Shown piece by piece: positions 1 to 11,201 of a stretch of 64,000 nucleotides of DNA. Location: assembly GCF_964340395.1 (NCBI RefSeq), contig NC_135549.1:23883342-23947341 (forward strand). The letters are read 5' to 3'. The notes under the pieces were generated by a model that was not told the origin of the DNA, searched no databases, and saw only the letters and a program-made list of their open reading frames with translations. A program made the position numbers and the translations under genes. The stretch's first letter is position 1, and the number at the start of each line of letters is the position of its first letter. The stretch is from Glandiceps talaboti. Lineage: Eukaryota > Hemichordata > Enteropneusta > Spengelidae.

Positions 1-1
1 T

Positions 2-3000
2 ATCAACTGTATTTGTGAAACTTTTGCTAGCAGCTGTGATCAATTTATTGATTTTCTTCCAGGTTTTACCGCCTTTGCTACTTGTAGAGAAAAGTCATCA
101 AGATATGGTCGTTGTTCTGGTGGGGTATTGATTTTCATCTCAGACAAAATTGTAACTTATGTGAAACGAATTTATAAAGAATTAAATGACATAATTTTCC
201 TCGAGATGAAGAAGGAGATATTTAATTTAAATAGGAACATTTTTATTGTTTGTACTTATGTTTCACCTGAGGGTTCAGTCATTTACGAAGAAGACGAACC
301 GAATGGTATTGTACGTTTGGAAAACCACCTCGTACGGTTATATAGTGATTTTCAGGATTTTGATGTGATTTTAGCTGGGGATTACAATGCTAGAACTGGA
401 AAACTATTAGATTACATTCCGAAAGAACATCAAGACACACTTGATACTATTGAGTTTTCCGACTTCAATGTGCCAAGACAGTCAAAAGATATTTATGACA
501 ATAATTTTGGGCGGATGTTGATTGATCTGTGTTGTAAACTAGATTTACATATCTTAAACGGGCGATTTGTAGGTGACAAGAATGGTGAATACACCTGTTG
601 TACTAGCCAAGGTGTTAGTATTGTTGACTACATAATTGTCTCAAACTCACTATTTGAATATGTAACAAATTTTATTGTTGATGACCTTGATATGTCTGAC
701 CATTTTCCAGTCAATTGTAGATTTCTTTTTTCAAGTGCCCAACATAAATTAAGTAACCACATTGTTGATATGATGATTTCTCCATTGCAAAGATTTTATT
801 GGAAAAGTCAATTTGCCACTGAATTTAATGAAAAACTGCAAGATGAAATATCACTAGATTTGTTTACTAAATTCGAAAATGAGCTTGTTGGAAATACAAA
901 TATCGATTGTGCTGTAGCATTATTTAATGATATCATCTGTAGAGCAGCTCAGAGTATGCAAACTAGATATGGAAGGAGAAATCATCGTACCAAAGATGAA
1001 AATAAAGAATGGTGGGATCGTGACTGTGAACTTGCCAGAAAGGACAAATTTAGTAAACTTAAGAAATTCCGTTCGTCAAATAATACCTTGGACCTCGCGG
1101 AGTACAGGTCTGCCAGGAATAATTTCGAGCGCCTTTGTCGTGAAAAAGTTAAGTTCTACAAAGACAAACAAAAAAGCAACCTTATGGAAAACTGCAACGA
1201 TCCTGTAAAGTTTTGGGATGTAATTAAAAAAGTTCGCGGGGAGTCTGTTGTGGGGTATAAATCGAACATACCGCCCTTGGAATGGTTTAACTATTTTAGA
1301 AAGCTATTGAATCCAAAGGAAGACACTTGTGATATAGATTTTCATTTACGTATTCAAAGTGATCTTGAACAGCACGATAATTCATGCATCGAATGTAACA
1401 ACGATATGTTCAATGATGTAAATGCTGACATAACAATTAAGGAAATTCATGAAGCCATTAGTAATTATCCAAAAAATAAAGCTCCTGGTCCAGATGGCAT
1501 TATTTGTGAACTACTTAAAAGCGCTTTACAGATACTCGCTCCACGTTTGCAACTTTTATTTAACAGTATTCTGAGCACTGGTAATTTTCCGACTGAGTGG
1601 GGTAAGGGGATCATTTGTCCGTTGTTTAAAAAAGGCAAAAGGGACAGTGTAAACAATTATCGTGGTATTTCTTTATTGTCTGTTGTCAGTAAAATATTCA
1701 CAAAAATATTAAATGAACGTTTAGCAAATTGGGCAAAGGAAAACAACATTTTAGTTGAGGCACAAGCAGGCTTCAGAAAAGGCTACTCCACAATAGATAA
1801 TTTATTTACTTTGCAATCTCTTGCAAGTAAACAATTATCCCGCCGAGGTGGTCGTATATATTGCATATTTATTGATTTTTCTAAAGCTTTTGACAGGGTC
1901 AGTCATACGTATTTGTGGCACAGGCTGATAAGTTATGGTTTACATGGCAGGGTTCTGACAGTGTTACGTTCAATGTACTCGAAACTTCAATCATGTGTTC
2001 GTTGTAGTGATGGTATAACCGAATATTTCAACTGTAATGTTGGTACAAGACAGGGGTGTATGTTAAGTCCCCTTTTATTTGCCATGTTTATTAATGAGTT
2101 GGCGAGTTGTATGAATGACAACGCAGCTGGTGACATTTATGTTAATGAAGACTTACCATCAGTTGGCATTTTAATGTATGCTGACGATGTGGCAGATGTA
2201 GCAGTTTTACCAATATGGTTACAACGCAAAATAACTAAGCTAGCAACATTCTGTAAACGTTGGGCAATGGAAATGAATTTAGATAAAACAAAGATTATGG
2301 TATTCAGAAATGGGGGTCCCTTGAAACACAGTGAAAAATGGTTTTATGGTGGAACAGAGGTTAATTCTGTCACCTATTATAACTACCTAGGTTTGTTAAT
2401 TTCCTCAAGGTTGTCATGGTCACCTGCAAAAAAGAACTTGGCACTGAAAGGTAACAAAGCCTTGTTTCAAATACAAGCCATTATCAGAAAGTTAGGGGGT
2501 ATGTCGTTATCAAATGCATTTAAATTATTTGATTCCATTATCGTTCCTATGATTTGTTATGGTAGTGAAATATGGGGTTTCGAGTATGCTGAACAAATTG
2601 AAAGAGTACAATATAAGTTTTGTCGATTTTTGTTGGGTGTAAATAGTAATGTGAATACTGTTGCTCTTCTCGGTGAATGTGGAAGATTTTCTTTGTGTCA
2701 TGTATATTTTAAACGTTGTGTAGCTTACTGGTTAAAATTACTTAGCATGCACGACAAAAGGTACCCGAAAGCAGCATATCAAATGTTGAAAAAGCTAGAT
2801 GAAGCAGGTAGAAAAACATGGGCAACTTACGTTAAAATTTTACTGATGAAATATGGTTTTGGTATTGTTTGGTTAGAGCAGCAGGTTGGCAATGAGGAAG
2901 TGTTTTTAAAACTATTTACACAAAGAGTGAAAGATTGTTGTTTTCAGGAATGGTCTTCCGAAATTCGGGAATCAGCTAGACTACGTACGTACAGAGAATT

Positions 3001-3385
3001 TAAATCTGCTCTCGAACCAGAACAGTATTTATCATCTATAACGGTTATGATATACAAACGTGCATTAGCTCGATTCCGTTGCTCTAGCCACAATCTAAGA
3101 GTGGAATCGGGTAGACACGAAAATGTTCTTTTAACTGTTCGATGCTGCCCTTTTTGTGTACTTTTTGACGTTTCTGTTATAGAAGATGAATATCACTTTT
3201 TGATGTCATGTCCATTATATGCTGATGACAGAGCCGTACACATTCCCAAGTATTATTATACTTTCCCATCCAGGGAAAAGTTTAATTATCTTCTTTCAAA
3301 TGCAAACTCCAAGCTTAATTTTCAGTTGGCTATTTTCATATTTAAGTCCTTCCAAACACGAGAGAGGTTTTTGAAGGAAGTCTAG
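2..3385 (+). CDS. LINE retrotransposon ORF2-like polyprotein (endonuclease + reverse transcriptase), 5' end cut by window
   Basis: One frame is open from base 2 to the TAG at 3383-3385, so the protein extends leftwards out of the window; no internal ATG is needed as a start. The N-terminal part is an apurinic-type endonuclease (EEP fold): GDYNAR near 380, SIVDYIIVS near 620 and SDHFPV near 695. The reverse transcriptase follows with KNKAPGPDGI (about 1470), IDFSKAFDRVSH (about 1870), GTRQGCMLSPLLF (about 2045) and the catalytic YADD (about 2177). A Cys/His cluster, CCPFC...H...CPLY, near 3145-3220 is the C-terminal finger seen in many LINEs. There is no stop or frameshift, so the copy looks young. 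I infer a CR1/L2/Jockey-group element. It is not a host gene. Confidence 0.93.
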   Translation: MNCICETFASSCDQFIDFLPGFTAFATCREKSSRYGRCSGGVLIFISDKIVTYVKRIYKELNDIIFLEMKKEIFNLNRNIFIVCTYVSPEGSVIYEEDEPNGIVRLENHLVRLYSDFQDFDVILAGDYNARTGKLLDYIPKEHQDTLDTIEFSDFNVPRQSKDIYDNNFGRMLIDLCCKLDLHILNGRFVGDKNGEYTCCTSQGVSIVDYIIVSNSLFEYVTNFIVDDLDMSDHFPVNCRFLFSSAQHKLSNHIVDMMISPLQRFYWKSQFATEFNEKLQDEISLDLFTKFENELVGNTNIDCAVALFNDIICRAAQSMQTRYGRRNHRTKDENKEWWDRDCELARKDKFSKLKKFRSSNNTLDLAEYRSARNNFERLCREKVKFYKDKQKSNLMENCNDPVKFWDVIKKVRGESVVGYKSNIPPLEWFNYFRKLLNPKEDTCDIDFHLRIQSDLEQHDNSCIECNNDMFNDVNADITIKEIHEAISNYPKNKAPGPDGIICELLKSALQILAPRLQLLFNSILSTGNFPTEWGKGIICPLFKKGKRDSVNNYRGISLLSVVSKIFTKILNERLANWAKENNILVEAQAGFRKGYSTIDNLFTLQSLASKQLSRRGGRIYCIFIDFSKAFDRVSHTYLWHRLISYGLHGRVLTVLRSMYSKLQSCVRCSDGITEYFNCNVGTRQGCMLSPLLFAMFINELASCMNDNAAGDIYVNEDLPSVGILMYADDVADVAVLPIWLQRKITKLATFCKRWAMEMNLDKTKIMVFRNGGPLKHSEKWFYGGTEVNSVTYYNYLGLLISSRLSWSPAKKNLALKGNKALFQIQAIIRKLGGMSLSNAFKLFDSIIVPMICYGSEIWGFEYAEQIERVQYKFCRFLLGVNSNVNTVALLGECGRFSLCHVYFKRCVAYWLKLLSMHDKRYPKAAYQMLKKLDEAGRKTWATYVKILLMKYGFGIVWLEQQVGNEEVFLKLFTQRVKDCCFQEWSSEIRESARLRTYREFKSALEPEQYLSSITVMIYKRALARFRCSSHNLRVESGRHENVLLTVRCCPFCVLFDVSVIEDEYHFLMSCPLYADDRAVHIPKYYYTFPSREKFNYLLSNANSKLNFQLAIFIFKSFQTRERFLKEV

Positions 3386-3537
3386 ATTTTTGTATCATTA
3401 ATTTCGTCTTATGGCATATATGTAGTTGGACAACTTTTACTATATGTTGACCAATCCAGTGTGTTTCACCTGTGTATGTAATTTTTGTATGATGGGCCGT
3501 GGCCCTTTACCGAAATAAAATTATTATTATTATTATA
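3386..3537 (+). repeat. LINE 3' UTR with terminal hairpin and ATT tail
   Basis: After the LINE stop comes a short untranslated region with a GGGCC-GT-GGCCC hairpin at about 3494-3505, then GAAATAAA and an ATT microsatellite tail (about 3520-3537). Short tandem tails are typical of L2/CR1-type LINEs. The sequence from 3538 onward resembles the region starting near 8177, so 3537/3538 is the insertion boundary. Confidence 0.75.
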
Positions 3538-3763
3538 GCTGTGTGACTAATGGACGAAATTGATTTTTTTTAAAGTTGATCCGGAATGTAATAGAAAGAA
3601 CCAAGGTTGAAAATTTGCAATGGGTAGTAGAATATTTATTGTGAGTATTATATCATAAGTAATTATTGTAATTACGACCTTCGATCGTCTATAGCACATC
3701 AGCTTGCAATAAAACACGAATTCCCCCAACTACTTCTGAGTCAACAATAATTGAAATGTACGG

Positions 3764-3951
3764 TCAGTACTTCACATTCAGTGTTTCGTAGACATTAGGT
3801 GTTACTTGCTGTGTTCCTGGCGACAGAGATGTGTAACCAGTTTCAGATATGTCAAACTCTGGAGTGTCTTAATTGATGGGATGAGACTGGTCAACTGTAC
3901 CGTTTAGTGGTTCAGCTCTAGTTTGGTGGGTCAAATCTACTGTATGGTGGT

Positions 3952-4041
<90 letters not shown>

Positions 4042-5745
4042 TCTCAAAGACGGCTGGCTCAATTCAAACAAAATGGTGGTTTTCGGTAATTAGGCTATAT
4101 CTTAAAAATGCACGCTTCAAATTTAATATAACTTGGCATATACATTTGTGATACCAAGCGATTATTGATGTAGCATTTATTTTTAATACGTTATTGCATA
4201 GGTTATTGCATATTTTTGGTAATTAGGTCTGTGAAATCTCTAGCTAAGGTGAAGCCAACACAATGTTCTATAAACGCTTCACATTGCATGTTGTGGTGAC
4301 GTAAGATTGCATCTGTGGACAATCATGCTGGAGAATTCACCAAGATAAAAATATTTTTCGTACTTCGTTGATACGTGTTTGCATTCCCACGTGTTTCTGT
4401 TTGCCGTGAAAGCATGCATGGGAAGATCATCGGTCAAACCACGTCAGCTTCAACTTCAGGGTCAAATTACCCCACTTTCTACCGAAAATTCTGGAATTGA
4501 CCGTTACACAAAGACTTTGTCATTTTTTAAATATGTTCATTTAAAGCACATAAGAATTCATCTTTTTGTGAAATTTGAAATGTCAGTTGATGTTTACGTT
4601 TTTACAATATCTAAAATGGTGAACTATACTGACAGTTACAGTGAGTTGAAAATATGCCAAACATTTGCAGAAGCGGATATGTACAATGCGGCGTCAGCCG
4701 GTGTTCCAAAGCTACGTTTTATATATTGATATAGAAACTAATGGACATACAATATCATGTCTGTAACACAGAATTTTTGTATTCGACAGGGCCTGAAGGA
4801 ACAACAATCTAAATGTTTGTCCTTACGGAACGCATTCAGTTAACATCGGGTCACATATGATATTGTCGAATATTTGTTGCGTTCTGTCGTTAGAGTTATC
4901 AGTTGTGCATTTTTCCAATCACCTTTTTGCCAGCAGAAGTGTCGAGTTATTAGAATGAGAACTAAACATAACACTCCCGTCAACAAACCTCCAATAAATG
5001 CCAGATAAATATACGCACCAGACGATAACCCCTGCACCTCAGTGTTTGCAAAGTTTGTCGTAAATTCCTCTGTGGTAGTGGTAACACCATCAGAGGTCAA
5101 ACCGCCACTTATTGTATGTGAAAGAGTTGAAGTCAATTCCGACGATGTTTTCGCTGCGGTTGTTCGCATTATTGTATGAGTTGTACTACACTCTTCTAAC
5201 GTTGATGGCACTGTCACGTCCACCTTTAAAGTTCTCATACCCAGGGAGGTCCATTCGGCACTCTTTGCAACGCATGCATAAATCCTTTGTTTTTCATTTC
5301 ACAGTCAATTTCCGGTATTAGCAAGTCGCCATTGAATAGTTGAGTTGGTTCGCTTTCGGAAGAAATTTCGTCGCTGTCAGAAAGAATTATGCTACCGTTT
5401 GGAGTGATCCAGTATTTGGTTGGTTTTGGTTCACCAATGACGTCACAGTCTAATGTTACATTGTCACCCTCTGATGATGTAATGATTTTGAAAGGCACAA
5501 TAACACTGGTAGGGGATAACACAAGAGATCATCGAGTGAGATGGTCAGCTTGTCTTTATTTGCATGCTGTTCACGTGCTTCACATTTACGACCAAACCTC
5601 AGGTGTTGGTTTTAATCTAACCATTGCCTAATATCCTTCAAATGGCAATCACACGACCATGATTTATTGTACATATACGGCCGATACAGATCACCTAATC
5701 CATCAAATATACTTCCTGGTAATGTCGTGATAAGATTATCATATA
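3764..5745 (-). pseudogene. P1: LRR-Ig receptor pseudogene related to gene A (tail, TM, stalk, Ig, LRRCT)
   Basis: Read on the minus strand, 5745 to 5523 encodes an LRRCT relic (SWSCDCHLKDIRQW, then an in-frame stop). 5522 to 5260 encodes an Ig domain (VTLDCDVIGEPKPTKYWITP) with a frameshift just before the YACVAKSAE region. 5238 to 4860 encodes the stalk and the membrane segment (FIGGLLTGVLCLVLILITRH). The cytoplasmic tail follows only after about 900 bp of repeat, at 3955-3764, and keeps ETGYTSLSP and NVYETLNVK, with one stop (near the PIN-DTPEF step). It is dead through stops, frameshifts and loss of the whole LRR array. Stalk, TM and Ig match gene A closely, and flanks on both sides match gene A's flanks, so it is a duplicate of that locus. 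Confidence 0.88.
3956..4845. repeat. Repeat element inside P1 tail (TC microsatellite plus relics of the 147-bp repeat family)
   Basis: A long TC run (about 3955-4036) is followed by CGGCTGGCTCAATT-like sequence and degenerate 147-bp units (GGTAATTAGGCTATATCTTA at 4087-4106). The right end, CCTTACGGAACGCATTCAGTT near 4821-4841, matches the right end of the element at 11117-12424. It is an older copy of the same element, in the same place relative to the receptor coding sequence as in gene A. Confidence 0.7.
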
Positions 5746-5751
5746 TATATA

Positions 5752-5777
5752 TATAGACAGCATAGTTTACCTAATTC

Positions 5778-5844
<67 letters not shown>
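5752..5844. repeat. AT dinucleotide microsatellite
   Basis: Pure alternating AT, which begins where the P1 LRR array should start. Sequence on its right matches the upstream flank of gene A, so this tract marks the breakpoint of the deletion that removed the P1 LRRs and first exon. Confidence 0.85.
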
Positions 5845-5846
<2 letters not shown>

Positions 5847-5869
5847 GTGTGTATGCGCGCCTCTGTGCC

Positions 5870-7000
5870 TGTCTTGTCTGTCTGTCTGTTTCTTGGTAAT
5901 ATGTACTTTTATTTAATATACACATTTTTATGATTTCCAAAAATAGCTATGTCTGTATGTTTCTAAATTTATTTTTATTCATTACTTAGTTCACTAATAA
6001 ATATACACACACATGATAGTCCATCCCAAATGAATATTAACATGAAAGTTCACTTTAATGTAATCTTTTACTCCGGTGAGGGGCAAATATCATAGCAATA
6101 GTGTTATTATGACATCATGTATGAGAACGTCAGGGGTAGTCCCGCCATCATTCCATAGTAATAAGAAGTTTGTAAACGAAATTGGAAGTGGACGTGAATT
6201 ATGGAACATGAATTGCAGAACGAACTATTCAAAGTTGACAAAGGTGTACATGGTCAAGTTTATAATAAGTTCACTCTTTGAAAAGAGGAAATCAAGAACG
6301 AACATTTATATTTCAAGCAGGTCTTGTCATTGGATTACATCAATCAAATACTATGGTATGGTGTGCCGATAGGTGGGTGCTAAATACATGTCCAGGTAAT
6401 TCGAAATGTCTGGATAAGTGTACATTATACCATGCATCGAAATATGGAATTCATACCCTGGTCGAACAAAACAATCTAGTTGGCACTGTCTTAATTAACT
6501 GAAATGTCGTACACGTCTACAGGAAGGTTAAGTGAAGGTGTCCACAAAATGTACAAATGGCTGTTTTAAATCTTAGACCACTATTCTTTTAGTGGTCTGT
6601 GTGTAAATGGACATTGTTTAATTGAATAACAATAGTTCACATTCATGCTAGAACTCCTCCACTCCTCAAGACTAACCATTGTAATATATATTTAAGAGAA
6701 CCATATGAAACAGGAGTTAGTAATAAAAAAACACCCCACATTAGACTAGACATTGAATGACTCAATAAATGAGAAATATCTCGATATATCAACAAAACTA
6801 TGCTATGTTTAGGGTGGATCCTAAAATATTACCTCGGACTTGTATGCCGCAGGGCGAGTATTTTGGATCAACATCTTGCAGACAAACAAACGCAATATCT
6901 GGAGTAATATCAGGCTCTAAATGTTAGCAATAGCTAGCATTCAAAGTTGGTTGATAGTTGTTGACGATGTACATCCTAAAAAGAATATATGTTTGAAGAC
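5870..7000. repeat. Segmental duplication, copy 1 (upstream flank of gene A-type locus)
   Basis: By eye this matches 17630-19235 almost throughout: shared blocks include CTTGTCATTGGATTACATCA, GTCCAGGTAATTCGAAATGT, ATTCTTTTAGTGGTCTG and TTAGCAATAGCTAGCATTCA. Copy 2 carries an extra block of about 590 bp with a MITE. I see no gene in it; the short open frames at 6076-6502 are not conserved between copies. Confidence 0.75.
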
Positions 7001-7119
7001 TCCCAACTATGGTGAGTGTGACAGAAAATTTGTCAGAATAGATAGCCATGGATAAAAGTACGTCAGTTATTACTAACCTTCTTTTGACCAGGGTGCGAGA
7101 AAAGTAATTATTTACCTCA

Positions 7120-7515
7120 AGTTCAACAGCTTGTGTAGACCACTGAAAATACCCACAGACAAAGTTATGTTTTTTGTCGTTGAGATACAGATACTGCGCA
7201 ACTCCTGCAAACTAGCGAGCGAATTGTTGTACAGGCTAGAAATCTCATTCCCGTATAGGTTGAGTTTGCTTAGGTTACTGAGGGCTTTGAAAAGGAAATT
7301 TTGCCTCGCAACAATGTGGATATATATCGAAGATTATGTAATCCCCTGAATACATCCGACGGCAGAGTTATGAGTCAACCATCAAGATGTAGAGTCTGCA
7401 AATTCTGCAATCTGGCAAAAGACCAGTTCTTGATTGGGTGTATACAAACCGTAGTTCAATCAAACCAGCGAGACCATGGAACAGACAATCATCTAAAGCA
7501 AATACACTGGAGTGT
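7120..7515 (-). pseudogene. P2: degenerate LRR fragment of an LRR-Ig receptor
   Basis: On the minus strand this reads as broken LRR modules: FHGLAGLIELR, then LQNLQTLHLDG-stop-LITLP, DVFRGLHNLRYI, and in another frame LSKLNLYGNEISSLYNN and SLASLQELR. These match the 24-residue modules of gene A (NEISxLxNNSF, GLxNLQ). Frame changes and a stop show it is dead. No LRRCT, Ig or membrane segment is attached, so it is an isolated LRR scrap, perhaps from a different paralogue than P1. Confidence 0.72.
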
Positions 7516-7539
7516 ACAGATAAGGTGATAAGTTTGTCT

Positions 7540-7990
7540 AAACCCAATCAAAGCGTGGTGTTGTAGCGTTTGGTAAATAATGTGCATAATTAATGATTTT
7601 TGGCCATTATGCAATATCCTAAGAATGCAATCTTGAAATTCGTGTAATTTGTAAGTACATGCATTGAAATTTAAAAAGCACACATGCTTGTTGATGTAAC
7701 TTTTAGGTTTAATGCGTAATTCTCATAATTGATAAACTTTGATGATTAAGCTTGAAATTTCATATACGTTGCACATAACTCTGTGATAACTAGTCATGTG
7801 TTTTGTGGAGCTTGATTATGTAGACTTTCTTTGTAACGAGTCATAATAACTAGGCATAATTAAGCAATGTCATAAGAATGTAATTTTCAAATAACAGATA
7901 ATTTTGTTAATAGGTTGATATTGAGTAATTTGCATAAAGTGTTTTTTGGGGGGTAACTATGCAACATCTTAAAGTGATACATATTGATAA
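7540..7990. repeat. Degenerate relics of the 147-bp tandem repeat family
   Basis: GTGCATAATTAATGATTTTT at about 7579, followed by ATATCCTAAGAATGCAATCT, matches the repeat unit at 11350-12240. Weaker copies follow near 7705, 7855 and 7930. No gene is seen. Confidence 0.55.
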
Positions 7991-8169
7991 TACGAAGGAT
8001 GTCGGAAGAACAGTCCGTATAGGAGCATTTAGACAACCTGTCCCTCTATGTTTTGTTATGCCATTTTCTATTGACATTTGTGTATTAGTCTTTTTCACGA
8101 TAGACGTCCATGCATTCTAAATGACAAATGAGAAGTCATCATAGAAGATACGTCCTTCCCTCTTAGTAC

Positions 8170-8300
8170 TGTAAAACTGTGTGACTAATGGATGAAATTG
8201 TGGGTTTTTTTCGTAAAACTTGATCCAGGATTCGAGTGTGAAGGGTAATATAGAGATATTAGTAGAATTTATAAAGAGACAGACATTTCAATGAAGTGCA
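8170..8300. repeat. Copy of receptor downstream flank sequence
   Basis: CTGTGTGACTAATGGATGAA and the following GATCCAGGATTCG-type sequence match 3538-3640, which lies downstream of P1. It shows that this flank existed as a duplicated block before the LINE inserted at 3537. Confidence 0.55.
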
Positions 8301-9565
8301 AAATACTTCAGAAATTATTATGATGTATATGAATTTTACTGGAAAGTAACAATCGTCGGTTAATGGTATATGTATGCCACAACCAGTCACATGCATATCA
8401 CATTTTACAATCATCAATTCGTGTGTTTATATATGTGATTTATTTCATAATTCTGAATTTACATTGAATACACTAATATTTACATAATTATTATTATTCA
8501 TGTCAATTTCGTAAAACATGTCCCAAAATATATCAAATTGTTTGTTAACACTGGATTTAAGTTATGATAATTTGAATAGACAATGTTAAAATAGCTCTTA
8601 TAAATTTACATACATATCAAGAACGCGTATTAGGTGAAAGGACAAAAAGAAAAAACAATTATATAAATATTATTTTCTAGACTATAACAAGTAAATTACC
8701 TTAACGTGAAAAGAAGTCGCCAGTGTTGTCATGGATATTAAATAGAAACAATTATTAAGTACATCAAATGAAATAATAACTGGCACACATGAAACTATAA
8801 CCTGTATATGTTTATACATGTACATAATTATACACTGACTACAACCCACAGTAGCAAACAAGGTTGTGTTGGAAACATGGTTAGGTATAATATGACACAT
8901 AGACAGACGGACGAATGGATGGGTGACGGGCAGACAGGCTTGTCAAAACGTTTACATACTGGTGTAAAAGAACACTGTACCATGAGCCTTTCACAATACA
9001 AGGTATATTTAGGCGCTTAATAAAAAACACGTTTTCTAGAAAAACACTCGCTGAGAACTATTGACATATTTCAATCAAACCGTTCTAAAGTATAACAGTT
9101 ATACTATCGTTTAAAATCAATCCTTTCTCAGACTATTATCCATCGTCACAATATTCATTCAAGAAAACAAACAAAGCTATTGTTTAGACAAAACACTTCA
9201 ATGCAAACGTTATATTCACTGAAACTGTCACAAAATAAAAATGAAGTTTAAAATGATAAACTTTGGAAACCTTAAAATGACCGTCATCTTTCAACGTCAA
9301 CCTCTCCAAAAAAGATAAAAATCATACCTTGGTAAGAAATTCGCTACAAACGGTGATACTATATCATAATCGTATTTTTTTCTTATAAATGGCATTACAT
9401 TAAAATAATCACAATGCGCTGTACAACTGATTGGAAAAATCACAGACATAAAAGACAACAAAATACACTATTTGAAAAATAAAAATAAAACAGCTGTTAA
9501 AATGTCAAGATATTAGAAATTAGAAGCATGTTAGTAAAAAAGGGTAACATGCAAAAAGGTAAAAT
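8301..9565. other. No gene seen
   Basis: AT-rich sequence with only short open frames lacking recognisable motifs. I find no mobile-element signature apart from the neighbouring LINE relic. Confidence 0.5.
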
Positions 9566-9569
9566 ATAT

Positions 9570-10870
9570 AAAATGACTAGTTATAAAACGACTTAAAAGG
9601 GTAAGTTTTCAAATTTCTGTTAAAACTGTTGAATGAAGAAGCAGCTCGGATCGGTGATGGCAAGGCATTCCATAGACGAGGGGCACAGTTGAAAAAGCTC
9701 GATTACCATAATACCTATCGTTGCCAATAGGCTGGTGTAAATTAATGTTACCATTGGACTATGAACGAAGAGTACGAACAATGGCTCGTCTTGTCAGCAA
9801 TACACTTAACTAAGATGGTGCAATTCCATTGGTGCTGATCCAGTGTAAATCATGAAGAATTGGAGTAACATGGTCAAATTTGCTCTTTCTGGTGACAAGT
9901 TGGGCCACTGAGTTTTGAATGATTTGGAGTTTGTGAATCTCATAGAAAGGAAGGCCATAAAGTAAACTATTACATTAATCAAATCGAGATGTAATGAAGG
10001 CATGAACAAGTTTCTCAGTGAAAGTTTGATCAAGTATGTTGCGAATTTTTCCAATCTTCCAAAGCGCAGAGGAGGCAGCTTTGTAAACATTCACAACATG
10101 ATATGACATGATAGCAGCTGAATCCATGGAAATACAAAGATTTCAAACAATGTCTGACGGATGTATAATGACCTCACCAATTCGCACAGCACAGTGAGGG
10201 ACCGGACCTACACCGCCAAATTTAGAGGAGAAATACATAAACTCATCCTTAAAGCGTATTATCTCGCATCCATTATCTCATCAACACATAATCCAACCAT
10301 GTAGTGGTAGTAGGAACCCAGTCACCCTCACAAGTGAGATGCAGTTCTGAATCATCAGCATACATAGTGCAATTTAAACCATGCCTGATTATGATGTCCT
10401 CCAGAGGTGTTATATAAAGACCGAACAGAATAAGAACGAGGACTGACCCCTTGGCGACAGCACAATGACAGACCCAACACACACAGATTTAGGTACGCCC
10501 TCTCAAATAAGATCTAAATCATTCTAAAGCTGTTCCCGTTATGCCAAATCTATAACGCAATCTATGTAACAAAATGTCATGGTCAATCGTATCGAAGCCA
10601 GCAGAAAGATCGAGTAAAATTAAAATGACATCTTTCCGTGTATCGAGATCGCAAGACATCATTATGAACTCTAAGGAGAGCAGTTTCTGTGCTGAAACCC
10701 GCTCGGTATGCTGACTGACATTTTGCAAACAAATTATGTTCACATAGATATGTATTTAATTGACTGAAAACAATACGCTCTGTCAGCTTGAAAGAATAAT
10801 GGTAATGTCGAAGTATAACGGTAATGTCGCTGTATATCTTCAAAGGCACTGGAAATCGTCTTGACATCGA
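9570..10870 (-). pseudogene. LINE reverse transcriptase relic (CR1/L2-like)
   Basis: Broken minus-strand frames line up in the order of a LINE reverse transcriptase. 10867-10519 gives FKLTERIVFSQLNTYL, SAYRAGFSTETALLRVHND and LLDLSAGFDTIDHDILLHRL. 10482-10273 gives GSVLVLILFGLYITPLEDII and the catalytic MYADDSELHL. About 10080-9830 gives SRFD-stop-CNSLLYGLP, KFDHVTPILHDLHW. 9720-9580 gives YGNRAFST and APRLWNALPSP in shifted frames. Several frameshifts and stops show it is inactive. No endonuclease part is seen, consistent with 5' truncation. Confidence 0.85.
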
Positions 10871-10937
10871 TCATTTCCACAACTCAAAAAATGTCAATTT
10901 GATTGCTTGGACATCATAGAACTTTAACCTATGTACA

Positions 10938-11068
10938 CAATGTAAAACCCAGGTTGAAAGCTTGCAATTGGTGGCAGAATATTTATTTCGAGTATTATAT
11001 CACAAGTAATTATGTTTAATACAACCTTTATATAATAGATCGTTTATAACACATCATCTTACTAATAA
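10938..11068. repeat. Duplicated downstream flank of gene A (matches 3590-3710)
   Basis: CAGGTTGAAAGCTTGCAATT, AGAATATTTATT and GTATTATATCACAAGTAATT match 3592-3660 beside P1. In P1 the flank is followed by tail-coding sequence. Here it stops at about 11068, only about 50 bp before the repeat element, so the tail codons have been lost from the gene A locus. Confidence 0.7.
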
Positions 11069-11116
11069 AGTTGGCTTGGTCTTGGACCCTTCGTCATGCG
11101 CAGCTGTTGGTCGTCA

Positions 11117-11170
11117 TTTTTACCTCCCGTAAGATACGGGAGGTATTAAAAGGGGAAGGTGTGTCTGTGT

Positions 11171-11201
<31 letters not shown>

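Noticed and set aside
4840-5522. Two frames of P1 as live small genes (Ig protein and TM protein)
   Set aside because: They are two halves of one receptor split by a frameshift, with a stop in the LRRCT and no LRRs or start.
6076-6502. 98- and 74-residue plus-strand frames
   Set aside because: They lie in the segmental duplication, and the other copy (17780-18180) does not keep the frame.
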